A DNA stretch of 64,000 nucleotides, taken from Sulfitobacter sp. EhC04 (GTDB taxonomy: Bacteria > Pseudomonadota > Alphaproteobacteria > Rhodobacterales > Rhodobacteraceae). The stretch covers positions 1 to 64,000 of the forward strand of contig NZ_LXYI01000031.1 in NCBI RefSeq assembly GCF_001650875.1, written 5' to 3'. Both the position numbers and the translations under genes were made by a program. The stretch's first letter is position 1; every line of letters starts with the position of its first letter. Below the pieces are notes generated by a model. The model saw only the letters and a program-made list of their open reading frames with translations, was not told the DNA's origin and searched no databases. Shown here piece after piece: positions 25,943 to 35,635 of the stretch.

Positions 25943-27865
25943 TCAGGTGGTTGGTTCCGGTTCCAGGCCACCATCCGCGGGGGGCAGTTTCTTGCCCTTG
26001 CCCTTGGCCTTGGGAATCGCGGTGACACTGGGCGCGCTGCCCTCGTCCGGGCCGCTCTCGTCATTCTCATCGGAGGGCGGCAGGCCATCCATCACGCGCT
26101 TGATCTCGTCTCCGGTCAGGGTTTCATATTCCAGCAATCCCTGGGCGAGACGCTCGAACTTTTGCTCGTTCTCGGCGATGATCTTCTTCGCCCATTCATA
26201 ACCGTCCTGAATAAACTTCTGGACCTCTTTCTCCACCAGTTCCTTGGTGTTGGCAGAGACGGAGAAACCCGCCGTATTGCCCTGATAGCCCTGCGCGGCT
26301 TCGGAATAGTCGATGTTGCCGACCTTGTCGGACATGCCCCACTGAAGCACCATCGCACGGGCCAGTGCACTGGCCTGCTGGATGTCGCCAGCCGGGCCGT
26401 TGGACACAGCCTCCGGTCCATACTTGTGGATTTCCGCCGCCTTGCCCGCCATGGTCATGGCCAGCCGCTGGTGGCATTCATCCTTGAACATGTTCAGGCG
26501 GTCCATTTCGGGCAGGCTCATCACCATACCCAGCGCACCGCCGCGCGGGATGATCGTGGCCTTGTAGACCGGATCACACTTGGGCAGCGACATCCCGACA
26601 AGCGCGTGGCCAGCCTCATGATAGGCGGTCATTTCCTTTTGCTCGGCGGTCATGACCATGCTGCGGCGTTCCGGCCCCATCATGACCTTGTCCTTGGCCT
26701 GTTCAAAGTCGATCATGGTCACGAACCTGCGACCCACACGCGCGGCCATCAGGGCCGCCTCGTTCACCAGGTTTGCCAGGTCCGCACCCGAGAAACCGGG
26801 CGTGCCGCGTGCGATGATGCGCAGATCGACGTCGGGACCAAGTGGCGTCTTGCGGGCATGGACACCAAGGATCTTCTCGCGGCCCTTGATGTCGGGGTTC
26901 GGCACGGTGACCTGACGGTCGAAACGGCCCGGACGCAGCAGCGCGGGGTCCAGCACGTCGCGCCGGTTGGTGGCGGCCAGGATGATCACACCTTCGTTGG
27001 CCTCGAAACCGTCCATCTCGACCAGAAGCTGGTTCAGCGTCTGCTCGCGTTCATCGTTGCCGCCGCCATAGCCCGCGCCACGATGGCGGCCCACGGCGTC
27101 GATCTCGTCGATGAAGACGATGCAGGGGGCGTTCTTTTTCGCCTGCTCGAACATGTCGCGCACGCGGCTTGCGCCGACGCCCACGAACATTTCGACAAAG
27201 TCGGAACCGGAGATGGTGAAAAAGGGCACGCCCGCCTCACCCGCGATGGCGCGCGCCAGCAGCGTCTTACCGGTGCCCGGAGGGCCGACCAACAACGCGC
27301 CCTTGGGGATCTTGCCACCCAGGCGACTGAACTTCTGCGGGTTGCGCAGGAATTCGACGATCTCCTCAAGTTCTTCCTTGGCCTCGTCGATGCCTGCCAC
27401 GTCGTCAAAGGTGACCCGGCCATGTTTCTCGGTCAGCATCTTGGCCTTTGACTTGCCAAAACCCATGGCCCCGCCTTTGCCGCCGCCCTGCATCCGGTTC
27501 ATGAAATAGATCCAGACACCGATCAGCAAAGCGATGGGAAGCAGTGACATCAGGAAGGTCTGAAAGCCCGATTGTTCCTGCGGACGCACCTTGATCGGCA
27601 CGTTGTTGTCGATCAGCAGATTGGTGATCTCCGCATCCTCGGGCTTGACCGTGACATAGTCCGACCCGTCCGCCTTGCGAAAACGCACCTGCTCACCGTC
27701 CAGGGTGGCATTGCGCACTTCGCCCTTTTCAACCGAGCTGACAAATTCAGAATAGGTCACTTCGTTGCTCTGCAGGGCATTGTTTGAGCCGCTGAAGAGG
27801 TTGAACAGCGCCAATACCAGCAAAAGCAACACGACCCAAAACGCGAGGTTACGCATATTTCCCAA
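25943..27865 (-). CDS. ftsH: ATP-dependent zinc metalloprotease FtsH
   Basis: A 640-residue membrane-bound AAA protease that degrades misassembled membrane proteins and short-lived regulators. Two membrane segments (about 6-24 and 107-126) flank a small periplasmic domain. Then come Walker A GPPGTGKT near 195-202, Walker [12 protein letters not shown], the second region of homology RPGRFDRQV, and the zinc site HEAGH near 415. The C-terminus is rich in Pro, Glu, Asp and Lys. It is the last gene of the minus-strand series, 104 bases after tilS. Confidence 0.97.
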   Translation of the reverse strand: MGNMRNLAFWVVLLLLVLALFNLFSGSNNALQSNEVTYSEFVSSVEKGEVRNATLDGEQVRFRKADGSDYVTVKPEDAEITNLLIDNNVPIKVRPQEQSGFQTFLMSLLPIALLIGVWIYFMNRMQGGGKGGAMGFGKSKAKMLTEKHGRVTFDDVAGIDEAKEELEEIVEFLRNPQKFSRLGGKIPKGALLVGPPGTGKTLLARAIAGEAGVPFFTISGSDFVEMFVGVGASRVRDMFEQAKKNAPCIVFIDEIDAVGRHRGAGYGGGNDEREQTLNQLLVEMDGFEANEGVIILAATNRRDVLDPALLRPGRFDRQVTVPNPDIKGREKILGVHARKTPLGPDVDLRIIARGTPGFSGADLANLVNEAALMAARVGRRFVTMIDFEQAKDKVMMGPERRSMVMTAEQKEMTAYHEAGHALVGMSLPKCDPVYKATIIPRGGALGMVMSLPEMDRLNMFKDECHQRLAMTMAGKAAEIHKYGPEAVSNGPAGDIQQASALARAMVLQWGMSDKVGNIDYSEAAQGYQGNTAGFSVSANTKELVEKEVQKFIQDGYEWAKKIIAENEQKFERLAQGLLEYETLTGDEIKRVMDGLPPSDENDESGPDEGSAPSVTAIPKAKGKGKKLPPADGGLEPEPTT

Positions 27866-27969
27866 GGAAGTTCTCCTAATTACAACGATTGGTGCCTATC
27901 GAGGCTGAGTTGTGTATGTCGAATGGCCAAATAGAACACTGACCTAAGATAGGGATCATCACAGTAGTT

Positions 27970-29229
27970 TCAATGCGATATTAGCCCGGCAAAGAATGTC
28001 TCTTCTCCGCCTTCCAACGTCGCATGCCAGTTTTGGTCCGGTCGGACAAGGGGTGTCGCGACAAGAGTATCGCCTTGCCACACTGCGGGTGACGACATCA
28101 CCACAGGCAACGGAAGCCCGGATGCACGCCAATCTTTGCATTGTTCGACCCCCTGGGGACCCATCGCACCGATATACATGCCGTCGGTGGAAACCCCATC
28201 GCGGGCCGGTCTGACATGCCAGCGTGAATCCCACAGCAGGCCCGGCGGCACCCGCATGTCCTGCACAGCCTTATGTTCGCGGAACACCCAGATGGTGTCT
28301 TTCTCCCGCAGGGTGTGGCACCCATCCACTGTCGATGCCAGCCCCCGGCGCAGCGCCGCCATCAGCGTGGCAACTGCGGCCCGTCGGGGCGGATAGGGAT
28401 TGCCGCTGATCCAGCCCAGGGTATGGACCAACAGACGGCGCCGAATTTCTTCGGGCTGAATCCGCAGCTGCCGTTCATTCAGCGCAACCGCACCTTTCTC
28501 GACGCGGGCCATATCGCGGGCCGCGAGGAACGATTGCCAGTTCAAAGCCACGCGCGCCTGACGCATCTGTTCGGCCACCGTCGCAAGGCCGTCTGCATCA
28601 ATGCCCAGTTCGCTCAGTTCAGCCAGGGCCCTGCGGAACCTGATGCGTTCGTAACTCAGATCATTATTGCTCGGGTCTTCCGCCCAGCTGACCTGCTGGC
28701 CACGCAGATATTCCCGCAGGTCCGCGCGGGTGACAGCCAGCAGAGGCCGAACCCAGTGGATGCCATGGCGCGAGGTCCGGGGCGGAATTGACGACAACCC
28801 ATCCACGCCGGCGCGGCGCGCAAGGCGCATCAATACCGTTTCGGCCTGATCATCCGCAGTATGGCCCACCGCAATGGTGCGGATACCGCGCCCCTTTGCC
28901 CATTCGGACATCCGTTGATAACGCGCATCGCGGGCCTCTGCCTGGAGGTTGCCCGTGCCATCCCAACCGTCCCAGATCAGGATATCGTGGGGAACACCAA
29001 GCGTCGCGCAATATGCAGCGACGGCTTTTGCTTCCCTGGCCGAACCCGGCCTGATGCGATGATTCACGGTCACCGCAAAAAGCCGCGATCCGTGTAGCCT
29101 GCAAAACCCATGCAGCAGGTGCAGCAGCGCCATGGAATCGCCACCGCCCGAAACCGCGACTGCAATTCTGTCGGGCGGATGTGGCAGGAAAGCGCTGTTC
29201 ACCTGCTGGGTCAGCCGGGCCGTCGGCAC
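27970..29229 (-). CDS. tilS: tRNA(Ile)-lysidine synthase
   Basis: A 419-residue enzyme that adds lysine to C34 of tRNA-Ile(CAU), making it read AUA. The ATP-pyrophosphatase loop SGGGDSMALLHLL is at residues 27-39, with GHTADDQAETVLMRL near 120-135. The start is GTG at 29229, one base after the cpoB stop, so the two are coupled. The tilS-ftsH order is common in bacteria. Confidence 0.93.
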   Translation of the reverse strand: MPTARLTQQVNSAFLPHPPDRIAVAVSGGGDSMALLHLLHGFCRLHGSRLFAVTVNHRIRPGSAREAKAVAAYCATLGVPHDILIWDGWDGTGNLQAEARDARYQRMSEWAKGRGIRTIAVGHTADDQAETVLMRLARRAGVDGLSSIPPRTSRHGIHWVRPLLAVTRADLREYLRGQQVSWAEDPSNNDLSYERIRFRRALAELSELGIDADGLATVAEQMRQARVALNWQSFLAARDMARVEKGAVALNERQLRIQPEEIRRRLLVHTLGWISGNPYPPRRAAVATLMAALRRGLASTVDGCHTLREKDTIWVFREHKAVQDMRVPPGLLWDSRWHVRPARDGVSTDGMYIGAMGPQGVEQCKDWRASGLPLPVVMSSPAVWQGDTLVATPLVRPDQNWHATLEGGEETFFAGLISH

Positions 29230-29230
29230 G

Positions 29231-30058
29231 TCAACTACACCCTAGCGCAAGCCTTTGGTTTTCGGCCTCTGTCACCGCTGGGGTCGAAGGGAAACGCACA
29301 CCGACTTCGGACAGAGTGACGCAGGCTTCCTGGGTCTGCCCCAACTGCCCCAGGGCGCGCCCCAGTTCAAAAAGGGCCTGTGGCGCCATCGGCCCTTCGG
29401 GCGCGGTGCTGAAGGCGGTCAGGAATGCGCGTGCCGCCTCCTTGGAGTCGCCCAGCCCCTGCAGGGCATCGCCACGGCGCAATTCGGCCTCGGCGGCTAA
29501 TGGGCCGCCCGGATAGGTCTGGTTGAAGGTCGCAAAGAGGTCTGCGGCGGTGCGAAAGTCACCGGATGCGAGCGCCTCCTGCGCCCGCTTGAAATCGGCC
29601 TCTTCACCAACCGCAAGAGATGCCTCGCCCGTCGGAGTGGCCGGGGCGGTCATCGGTGCAGACACCGAAGCCTGCCCCTCCCCCCCAAGTGTCGTTGTCT
29701 GACCCAGCGAACCCACATCGCCGCCTTCAAGCTCGACCAGCCTGAATTCCAGGTCGCCAATGCGCCGGGTCCCGTCGTCGACGATCCGGTTGATACGGTT
29801 TTCCAGTTCTTCGGTCTTGGAGGTCAGGCGCTGCAATTCGCTTTCCATCGCGCCCACCCGCTCCAGCACCGAAGAGCCCCCGGTGCTGATCGACGCGCCA
29901 CCCGTGGTAGACAATTCGCGCCGCAGCTTCTGAACCTCGACAAAGAGGATGTTCAATTCCTGCCGCACATCCGCCAGCGTCTGATCGTCCTGCGCCAACA
30001 CGGCGGCGGGGCTGATCATCAGCCCCAGCACAATTCCCAATACCAAACGCATCTTCAT
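29231..30058 (-). CDS. cpoB: Tol-Pal system coordinator CpoB/YbgF
   Basis: A 275-residue periplasmic protein with a signal peptide (MKMRLVLGIVLGLM, cleavage at VLA-QD). A coiled coil runs over about 30-110 (leading to trimers), followed by a linker rich in Thr, Ala and Gly. TPR repeats lie at about 155-270 (FKRAQEALASGDFRTAADLF, GGPLAAEAELRRGDALQGL). It links Tol-Pal constriction to peptidoglycan synthesis at division. It lies ten bases after pal. Confidence 0.9.
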   Translation of the reverse strand: MKMRLVLGIVLGLMISPAAVLAQDDQTLADVRQELNILFVEVQKLRRELSTTGGASISTGGSSVLERVGAMESELQRLTSKTEELENRINRIVDDGTRRIGDLEFRLVELEGGDVGSLGQTTTLGGEGQASVSAPMTAPATPTGEASLAVGEEADFKRAQEALASGDFRTAADLFATFNQTYPGGPLAAEAELRRGDALQGLGDSKEAARAFLTAFSTAPEGPMAPQALFELGRALGQLGQTQEACVTLSEVGVRFPSTPAVTEAENQRLALGCS

Positions 30059-30068
30059 CAGATCAGCC

Positions 30069-30584
30069 TCAACTTGTCAGGCCGCCAGCCAGGACCGTCA
30101 CCGCGCGGCGGTTCTTGGCATAGCAGGCCTCTTCGGAGCAGATCTCGATCGGGCGCTCCTTGCCATAGCTTACAACCCGAAGGCGGCCTGCCGGGACACC
30201 CTTGGAGATCAGGTATTCCTGCGCGGCATTGGCACGGCGCGCGCCCAGGGCGAGGTTGTATTCACGGGTGCCCTGTTCGTCCGCATGGCCTTCGATCACG
30301 GCCTGATAGTCCGAATTTGTCATCAGCCACTGCGCCTGCCCGTCCAGCGTGGCGCGGCCAATGGCGGTCAGGTTCGACTGGTCCACTTCGAACAGCACCC
30401 GGTCACCGATCGACTGCTGGAAATATGCGGTCGAGGTCGGGTCATTGGCGCTGCCCGGCACCACGCCAGTGGCACCTGCGTTTGCGCCCGCACCGGCACC
30501 ATCCGCGCCAAAGCGGTCCGGGTTGGTACAGGCCCCCATGGCAAGTGCCGCAATCAAAATACCGCTTGTCAGAAATCTGTTCAT
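30069..30584 (-). CDS. pal: peptidoglycan-associated lipoprotein Pal
   Basis: A 171-residue outer-membrane lipoprotein. The lipobox gives Cys19 (AALAMGAC), a Gly/Ala-rich linker follows, and the OmpA-like domain covers about 60-170 (VLFEVDQSNLTAIGRATL, VIEGHADEQGTREYNLALGARRA). It holds the outer membrane to the wall and binds TolB. The ATG at 30584 has AGAGAGG upstream; the 16-codon extension is rejected since it would bury the lipobox. Confidence 0.95.
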   Translation of the reverse strand: MNRFLTSGILIAALAMGACTNPDRFGADGAGAGANAGATGVVPGSANDPTSTAYFQQSIGDRVLFEVDQSNLTAIGRATLDGQAQWLMTNSDYQAVIEGHADEQGTREYNLALGARRANAAQEYLISKGVPAGRLRVVSYGKERPIEICSEEACYAKNRRAVTVLAGGLTS

Positions 30585-30672
30585 CTTGGTGCCTCTCTTT
30601 GGTGGCGTCTTTTTGTTAACCTTTAGTAGCACAGGCCAGCGGCCATTGGAAATTTGCTACGACATCTACGTG

Positions 30673-31995
30673 TTATTTTTGCAATGGTGACCACGATGGG
30701 TCCGACCCCCCTTCGGGCGTGCGCACGGGCCGCAGGTTGCGCCCGGAAATGTCCACCGAATAAAGGGTCGATGACCCGCCCGCGCCCTGGGTTTCGCGGG
30801 CGAACATGATCACCCGGCCGTTCGGGGCCCATGTCGGCCCCTCATCCAGAAACGACGCGGTCAGCAGACGCTCTTCCGAGCCGTCCAGCCGCATCACACC
30901 GATGTGGAAACGGCCCTTGTTCTGCTTGGTAAAGGCCACCAGATCGCCACGCGGAGACCAGACCGGCGTGCCATACCGCCCCTCTCCAAAGGAAATGCGC
31001 GTCGGCTCTCCCCCGGTGGCGGACATGATATATAGCTGCTGGGTGCCGGAGCGGTCGCTTTCGAACACGATGCGGCTGCCATCGGGGCTGTAGCTGGGCG
31101 CGGTCTCGATCGACGGGGTATTGGTCAGGCGCACGGACTGGCCGCTGGCGATATCCATTGTGTAGATGTCCGTGTTACCACCCTGCGTCAGCGAATAAAC
31201 CACGGTCTGCCCGGAGGGCGAGAAGCGCGGCGCAAAGCTCATGGTGCCTTCGGCGCTTTCCAGCACCCGGCGCTGGACCGAGCCGATGTCCAGCACATAA
31301 ATCCGCGGAAAGCCGCTTTCATAGCTGGTGTACAGAACCCGGTCGCCAGAAGGCGAAAAGCGCGGCGCCAGCACGATGGAACCTGAATCGGTCAGGTACT
31401 GAACATTCGCCCCATCGTAGTCCATGATCGCCAACCGCTTCTGACGCGCATCCTTGGGACCGGTTTCAGAGACATAGGCCACGCGGCTGTCGAAATAGGC
31501 ACCCTCCCCGGTAATCCGGCTATAGACCGCATCGGCCACTTTATGCGCCATGCGCCGCCAGCCTTCGGTGGTCCCCGAAAACTGAAGGCCATCACCCAGT
31601 TCCGCGCCCGAGAACACGTCGTAAAGCCGGAACTTCACGTTGACTGAATTGCCCTGCACGTTCACCGCCCCGGTGATCAGCGCCTGCGCGTTGATCGCTT
31701 TCCAGTCGGCATATTGCACCGGCGCGTTGAAATCGCTGACGGTGGAGATAAAGGCCGATGCCGGAACCTCGCGGAACAAGCCGGTTCCCGTCAGGTCCTC
31801 CGACACCACCCGAGAAATGTCACCGGCAAGCTGCCCGGATTCCGCGCTTTCAGGCTGAAAGCTGGGCACCGCAAAGGGCAAAGGCTCGATCACCCCTTCG
31901 GTGATCTCGATCCGCAGCGGCCCCTGCTGGGCCTGTACCGCGCCGGACAGGGCGCAGACCAGCACCAGGAACAGGCTCAAAAAACGCAATTTCAT
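30673..31995 (-). CDS. tolB: Tol-Pal translocation protein TolB
   Basis: A 440-residue periplasmic protein with signal peptide ([18 protein letters not shown], cut after VQA), TolB N-terminal domain to about 165 and a six-bladed beta-propeller (repeated [28 protein letters not shown]). It shuttles between Pal and TolA. It lies between tolA and pal in the usual order. Confidence 0.96.
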   Translation of the reverse strand: MKLRFLSLFLVLVCALSGAVQAQQGPLRIEITEGVIEPLPFAVPSFQPESAESGQLAGDISRVVSEDLTGTGLFREVPASAFISTVSDFNAPVQYADWKAINAQALITGAVNVQGNSVNVKFRLYDVFSGAELGDGLQFSGTTEGWRRMAHKVADAVYSRITGEGAYFDSRVAYVSETGPKDARQKRLAIMDYDGANVQYLTDSGSIVLAPRFSPSGDRVLYTSYESGFPRIYVLDIGSVQRRVLESAEGTMSFAPRFSPSGQTVVYSLTQGGNTDIYTMDIASGQSVRLTNTPSIETAPSYSPDGSRIVFESDRSGTQQLYIMSATGGEPTRISFGEGRYGTPVWSPRGDLVAFTKQNKGRFHIGVMRLDGSEERLLTASFLDEGPTWAPNGRVIMFARETQGAGGSSTLYSVDISGRNLRPVRTPEGGSDPSWSPLQK

Positions 31996-32121
31996 CTCGT
32001 CAGCATCCTTTCGGGCTTAAACGTAAATCCACTATTTCGCGGCTTTGCCGATAATTCGAGGGGAAGTTCGCGCAAAATGACACCATAGCAAGATAATGCC
32101 TGTGGATAGACACTTGTTCCA

Positions 32122-33291
32122 TCATTTTACCCGCATCTTTTCGGGGTTGAAGGTCATTTCAATCTCCTGCCACTGGCTATATTTCTCCGCAGGCAGTTGA
32201 TAGCCCTTCGATCCGCACAGGATGATCGCGCGGCGTGCCGCCTCGAACGCCTGTTTGGCAGCGGCAGATGATCCCCCCTCACTGCCGATCATCTGGATCG
32301 ACCCGATGATGGGGGTGCCGTCCTGCGCCATGTTAACCGCGACAACCACAGTTGTGCGCAGCGCCTCGGAAGACAGCGATCCCACGTTCCAGCAGTTGGA
32401 TACGGCAACCCGCAGGCTTTCCTTTTCACCCGCCGACAGCGGCGGACCGCTGGGTGCGGCAGCAGGCGCGGGTGTGTCGGCCTGTGCGCCTTCGGTCGCG
32501 TCCTGCGCGGCTTCCAATGCGGCCATGATGTCGTCGTTGTTCACCGCAGGATCGGCCTGCGGGGCCTCAGCCGCGGGCTGCGGAGTCGGTTCCGGTGCGG
32601 TCTGTGGCGCTTCGGCGGCCTGCACCGGCGGCGCGGCAGGGCGTCGGCCCGGTGGGCGCGGCGATGCGGCCGGTGCCTTGGTCGCCTCGGTCACGATCTC
32701 GGTTGTTGCTTCTTCTGGGGCGGTGGCCTCCTGGGTTTCCTGCGGGGTATCGCCGGTTTCGTCCTGGGTGACGGCTTCCTGCTCGACCGGATCGGGCGTT
32801 GCCTCCGGCTCGGGCTGTGCGACGGGTTCGGGGGCGACCCGTTCCACCGGGCGGGGCGCAGCCTGGGGGGCAATCTCGGGCACAAGCACCGCCTGATCGC
32901 CAACGGGTTCGTCCAATACCGGCGGGGTATCCGTCACCTCTGTCTGCGGCGGCAAAGCCAGCTCCGTCACGTCGGGCGGGGCGTCATCGGCGGGCGGATC
33001 GGCCTGCACCGGCGCGGGCTGCTCTATCTGCGTGTCCGGCTCTGCCGTGACCTCCGGCTGATCCGGAGTCACTTCGGGTGCTGCGGGCTGTGCCACCTCG
33101 GTCGCCGTGTCGGGCGATTGCTGCCCCGCAACCAGCGCATCGAAATCCGTGCTTGAAATCACCGACACCTCGGTCATCTCGAATGGCGGCGGCTCGGAGG
33201 TGAAAATATTACCCAGCAGCAGCCAGCCGATCACTGTCAGGTGGCCGGCACCCGAGACATAATGCCCGATATGAAGATCGTTGCGGCGCAA
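32122..33291 (-). CDS. tolA: TolA-like protein of the Tol-Pal system
   Basis: A 389-residue protein identified by its place between tolR and tolB. It has one membrane segment near residues 12-28, a very long middle rich in Pro, Glu, Ala, Asp and Thr (about 60-285) and a C-terminal TonB/TolA-like domain at about 290-385 (VSNCWNVGSLSSEALRTTVV, EAARRAIILCGSKGYQLP). The middle is acidic and proline-rich, unlike the Lys/Ala helix of E. coli TolA. The start appears to be TTG at 33291, three bases after the tolR stop, so translation is probably coupled. Confidence 0.85.
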   Translation of the reverse strand: MRRNDLHIGHYVSGAGHLTVIGWLLLGNIFTSEPPPFEMTEVSVISSTDFDALVAGQQSPDTATEVAQPAAPEVTPDQPEVTAEPDTQIEQPAPVQADPPADDAPPDVTELALPPQTEVTDTPPVLDEPVGDQAVLVPEIAPQAAPRPVERVAPEPVAQPEPEATPDPVEQEAVTQDETGDTPQETQEATAPEEATTEIVTEATKAPAASPRPPGRRPAAPPVQAAEAPQTAPEPTPQPAAEAPQADPAVNNDDIMAALEAAQDATEGAQADTPAPAAAPSGPPLSAGEKESLRVAVSNCWNVGSLSSEALRTTVVVAVNMAQDGTPIIGSIQMIGSEGGSSAAAKQAFEAARRAIILCGSKGYQLPAEKYSQWQEIEMTFNPEKMRVK

Positions 33292-33294
33292 GCG

Positions 33295-33765
33295 TCACTC
33301 TGACCCCGGACTGTCCAGCGCCGGACCGCCGATGTCGGTCACCAGCCCGATGTTGGAAAAACCGCCCGCGTTCAGCGCGCCCATAACCTCCATCACCTGC
33401 GCATAAGGCACTTTGCCATCGGCACGCAGATAGACCCGGTCGCTGGCGCGTTCCGCCGCAATCCCGCGCAGGCGGGTCACAAGTTGATCGCGCGCCACTT
33501 CGGTGGTCTGGATCTGCACCGCGCCATCGGCACTGACGGTGACCGTCAGCGGCTCTTCCTGCTCTGCCGGCAGGGCACCGGCGGCAGTTTTCGGCAGTTC
33601 CACCGGCACGCCAACCGTCAGCAACGGGGCCGCCACCATGAAGATGATCAGCAGGACCAGCATCACGTCCACAAAAGGGGTCACGTTGATCTCGGACATC
33701 GGTTGGGCGCGCCCGCGCCGCCGTCCGCGTCCGCCGCCCTGTTTCTTGATCGCTCCCGCGCCCAT
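33295..33765 (-). CDS. tolR: Tol-Pal energiser subunit TolR (ExbD family)
   Basis: A 156-residue protein with one membrane helix (about 25-45: TPFVDVMLVLLIIFMVAAPL) that contains the conserved Asp used in proton flow. A basic N-terminus (KKQGGGRGRRRGRAQP) precedes it. With TolQ it converts the proton gradient into force on TolA. It starts two bases after tolQ. Confidence 0.95.
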   Translation of the reverse strand: MGAGAIKKQGGGRGRRRGRAQPMSEINVTPFVDVMLVLLIIFMVAAPLLTVGVPVELPKTAAGALPAEQEEPLTVTVSADGAVQIQTTEVARDQLVTRLRGIAAERASDRVYLRADGKVPYAQVMEVMGALNAGGFSNIGLVTDIGGPALDSPGSE

Positions 33766-33767
33766 GC

Positions 33768-34463
33768 TCAGCTGTCCAGCTGTCGTGACAGGATGGTGGC
33801 GAATTCGTCGGAAAACGCCTCATGCGCGCCAATGATACGCTCAGAATCCGCGTTGAGCTTGTTGTAGAAAATCACCGCCGGGATGGCCGCCAGCAGGCCC
33901 AGGCCCGTGGCCAGCAGCGCCTCTGCAATGCCGGGGGCAACAACTGCCAGGTTGGTATTCTGCTGGGCTGCAATCTCGACAAAGGCGTTCATGATACCGA
34001 TCACGGTGCCAAACAGACCAATGAAGGGCGCGGATGACCCAACCGTCGCCAGCACGGTCAGCCCGCCTTGCAGACGCTCGGCCTCCTTTGCGATGGCCAC
34101 ATCCATCGACCGGTCGATGCGCGCCGTGGCACCGGGGATCAACCCGCCATCGTCGCGATGCGAGCGTTGCCATTCAGTCATGCCTGCGGCGAATATCTTT
34201 TCCGCAGGTCCAGTGGGGTCCGGGCCGATCTGGTCGAAAAGTGCGTCCAGCGGCTCCCCTGACCAGAACGCCTGATCGAATGCCTTCTGTTCCGAGCGCG
34301 CAACGCGATACTGCAACAACTTCTGCACGATGATCGACCACGACCAGAAGGAGGCAATGATCAGGATGATCATCACCAGTTTGACCCCCAGCGTCGCCCG
34401 CGCGAAAAGTCCCCACACGGAGAAATCAATCTCCTGCGCCAATGCCAGCGTTTCTGCTTCCAT
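33768..34463 (-). CDS. tolQ: Tol-Pal energiser subunit TolQ (ExbB family)
   Basis: A 231-residue inner-membrane proton channel subunit with three membrane segments (about 25-45, 130-155, 175-200). The conserved LGLLAAIPAVIFYNKL and VGSSAPFIGLFGTVIGIMNAF regions are present. It is first of the tol genes after ybgC, with a 118-base gap that may hold a promoter. Confidence 0.96.
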   Translation of the reverse strand: MEAETLALAQEIDFSVWGLFARATLGVKLVMIILIIASFWSWSIIVQKLLQYRVARSEQKAFDQAFWSGEPLDALFDQIGPDPTGPAEKIFAAGMTEWQRSHRDDGGLIPGATARIDRSMDVAIAKEAERLQGGLTVLATVGSSAPFIGLFGTVIGIMNAFVEIAAQQNTNLAVVAPGIAEALLATGLGLLAAIPAVIFYNKLNADSERIIGAHEAFSDEFATILSRQLDS

Positions 34464-34581
34464 TATTCCTGCTCTTGTTGTGACGCCGCGTCGCGGCTGC
34501 GTGCCTCTGCGGCCCTGTTTTCCAAGGCGCTATTTGGCGCAAACCTATCCCAGTGCAAGCGGGAATGCCAGAACATTGGCG

Positions 34582-34980
34582 TCAACCCGCCGCATCCTTG
34601 GGCAGTGAGCGGAGTTTTGCTGGCAATCTGGTGGGTTTGCCACCGGTTGTCATGCAGACGGCTGTGACCACGGCGCGAAAGATGACCTTGCCCTCACGGC
34701 AGACATCCTGATGGAAAACCCAGCGCGTCGCCCCCTTGGCGAAATGCGTGCTGCGCACCTCCAGCCGGTCGCCGAAACCGGCCGTGCCCAGATAATCGGC
34801 CTCGACCCGCGTGACGACAAATACGATGCCCTGCGCCCGCATCTCGCGCTGATCCAGGCCGAACTCTTCAACAATATCGGACCGCGCCCGTTCAATGTAA
34901 CGCAGGTAATTGGCGTAATAGACGATCCCCGCCATATCGGTGTCTTCATAAAAGATGCGGACCGGAAAGACATGGGTCAT
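34582..34980 (-). CDS. ybgC: Tol-Pal-associated acyl-CoA thioesterase YbgC
   Basis: A 132-residue 4-hydroxybenzoyl-CoA-type hotdog thioesterase. The catalytic Asp is in YEDTDMAGIVYYANYLRYIERAR (first 20 or so residues after the start; key part DTDMAGIVYYANY). It normally sits upstream of tolQ, as here. It overlaps the preceding 207-residue gene by four bases (ATGA). Confidence 0.93.
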   Translation of the reverse strand: MTHVFPVRIFYEDTDMAGIVYYANYLRYIERARSDIVEEFGLDQREMRAQGIVFVVTRVEADYLGTAGFGDRLEVRSTHFAKGATRWVFHQDVCREGKVIFRAVVTAVCMTTGGKPTRLPAKLRSLPKDAAG

Positions 34981-35600
34981 TGCAGGACTCCGACACGTGC
35001 AGCCAGCCGCAAAGCATGGGCCGGGTCCTGGGCCGCAACCGGCAGCACCGGATCATATGCCGCCCGCAGCACCCCCGCCACATCCGGTTGCAGCACCGTC
35101 GTCTCGCCCGCCACGGCCAGCGGCGACCGGTCCTGGAACGCGCGGTCCGACCACAGCAACATGGACTGGACGATCTGGCTCAATGCCAGCGTATGCGCGG
35201 GAACCGCACTCAGATCTGCATCCATCCGCAGAAAGACAAAACAGGCCTTGATCGCGCCGCGCTTGTCAAAGCGAAAGAACCGGTACTGGTTCGCCCCTGC
35301 CGCCTCCAGCCGGGCCACCAGTGGCGCGAGGTCCGGCATCAGCCGGTCCATGCCCGGCACCGCCACCAGTTCCGACCAGTCGCGGAAGAAGAACATCATC
35401 AGATTGCTGCCCAGCTCCGCGTCCATCTCGCCCATCTCATGTCCGGCCAGACCGCAGACCGCCTCGACCGCCCCCTTGACCACCGACAGCGTGGCATCAT
35501 CGACGCCAAAGACCACCGGGCAGACCGGCCGCCCCCAACGCGCAAAGGCAAAACTCCCGTCCCCACGGGTAAACAGCGCCTCGACCTGTTCAGCATCCAT
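34977..35600 (-). CDS. conserved protein of unknown function between ruvB and ybgC
   Basis: A 207-residue protein that I do not recognise. It has no signal peptide or membrane segment, so it is probably cytosolic. It is balanced in charge, with a core such as GSNLMMFFFRDWSELVAVPGMDRLMPDL and KRGAIKACFVFLRMDADL (short parts: NLMMFFFRDW, ACFVFLRMD). It overlaps ybgC by four bases and starts 35 bases after ruvB, so it is cotranscribed with both. The tight coupling to ybgC hints at a role near the Tol system or in lipid handling, but no function can be given. Confidence 0.75.
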   Translation of the reverse strand: MDAEQVEALFTRGDGSFAFARWGRPVCPVVFGVDDATLSVVKGAVEAVCGLAGHEMGEMDAELGSNLMMFFFRDWSELVAVPGMDRLMPDLAPLVARLEAAGANQYRFFRFDKRGAIKACFVFLRMDADLSAVPAHTLALSQIVQSMLLWSDRAFQDRSPLAVAGETTVLQPDVAGVLRAAYDPVLPVAAQDPAHALRLAARVGVLQ

Positions 35601-35635
35601 GTTTCATTGTTCCCAAAATACACATCACCGACAGC

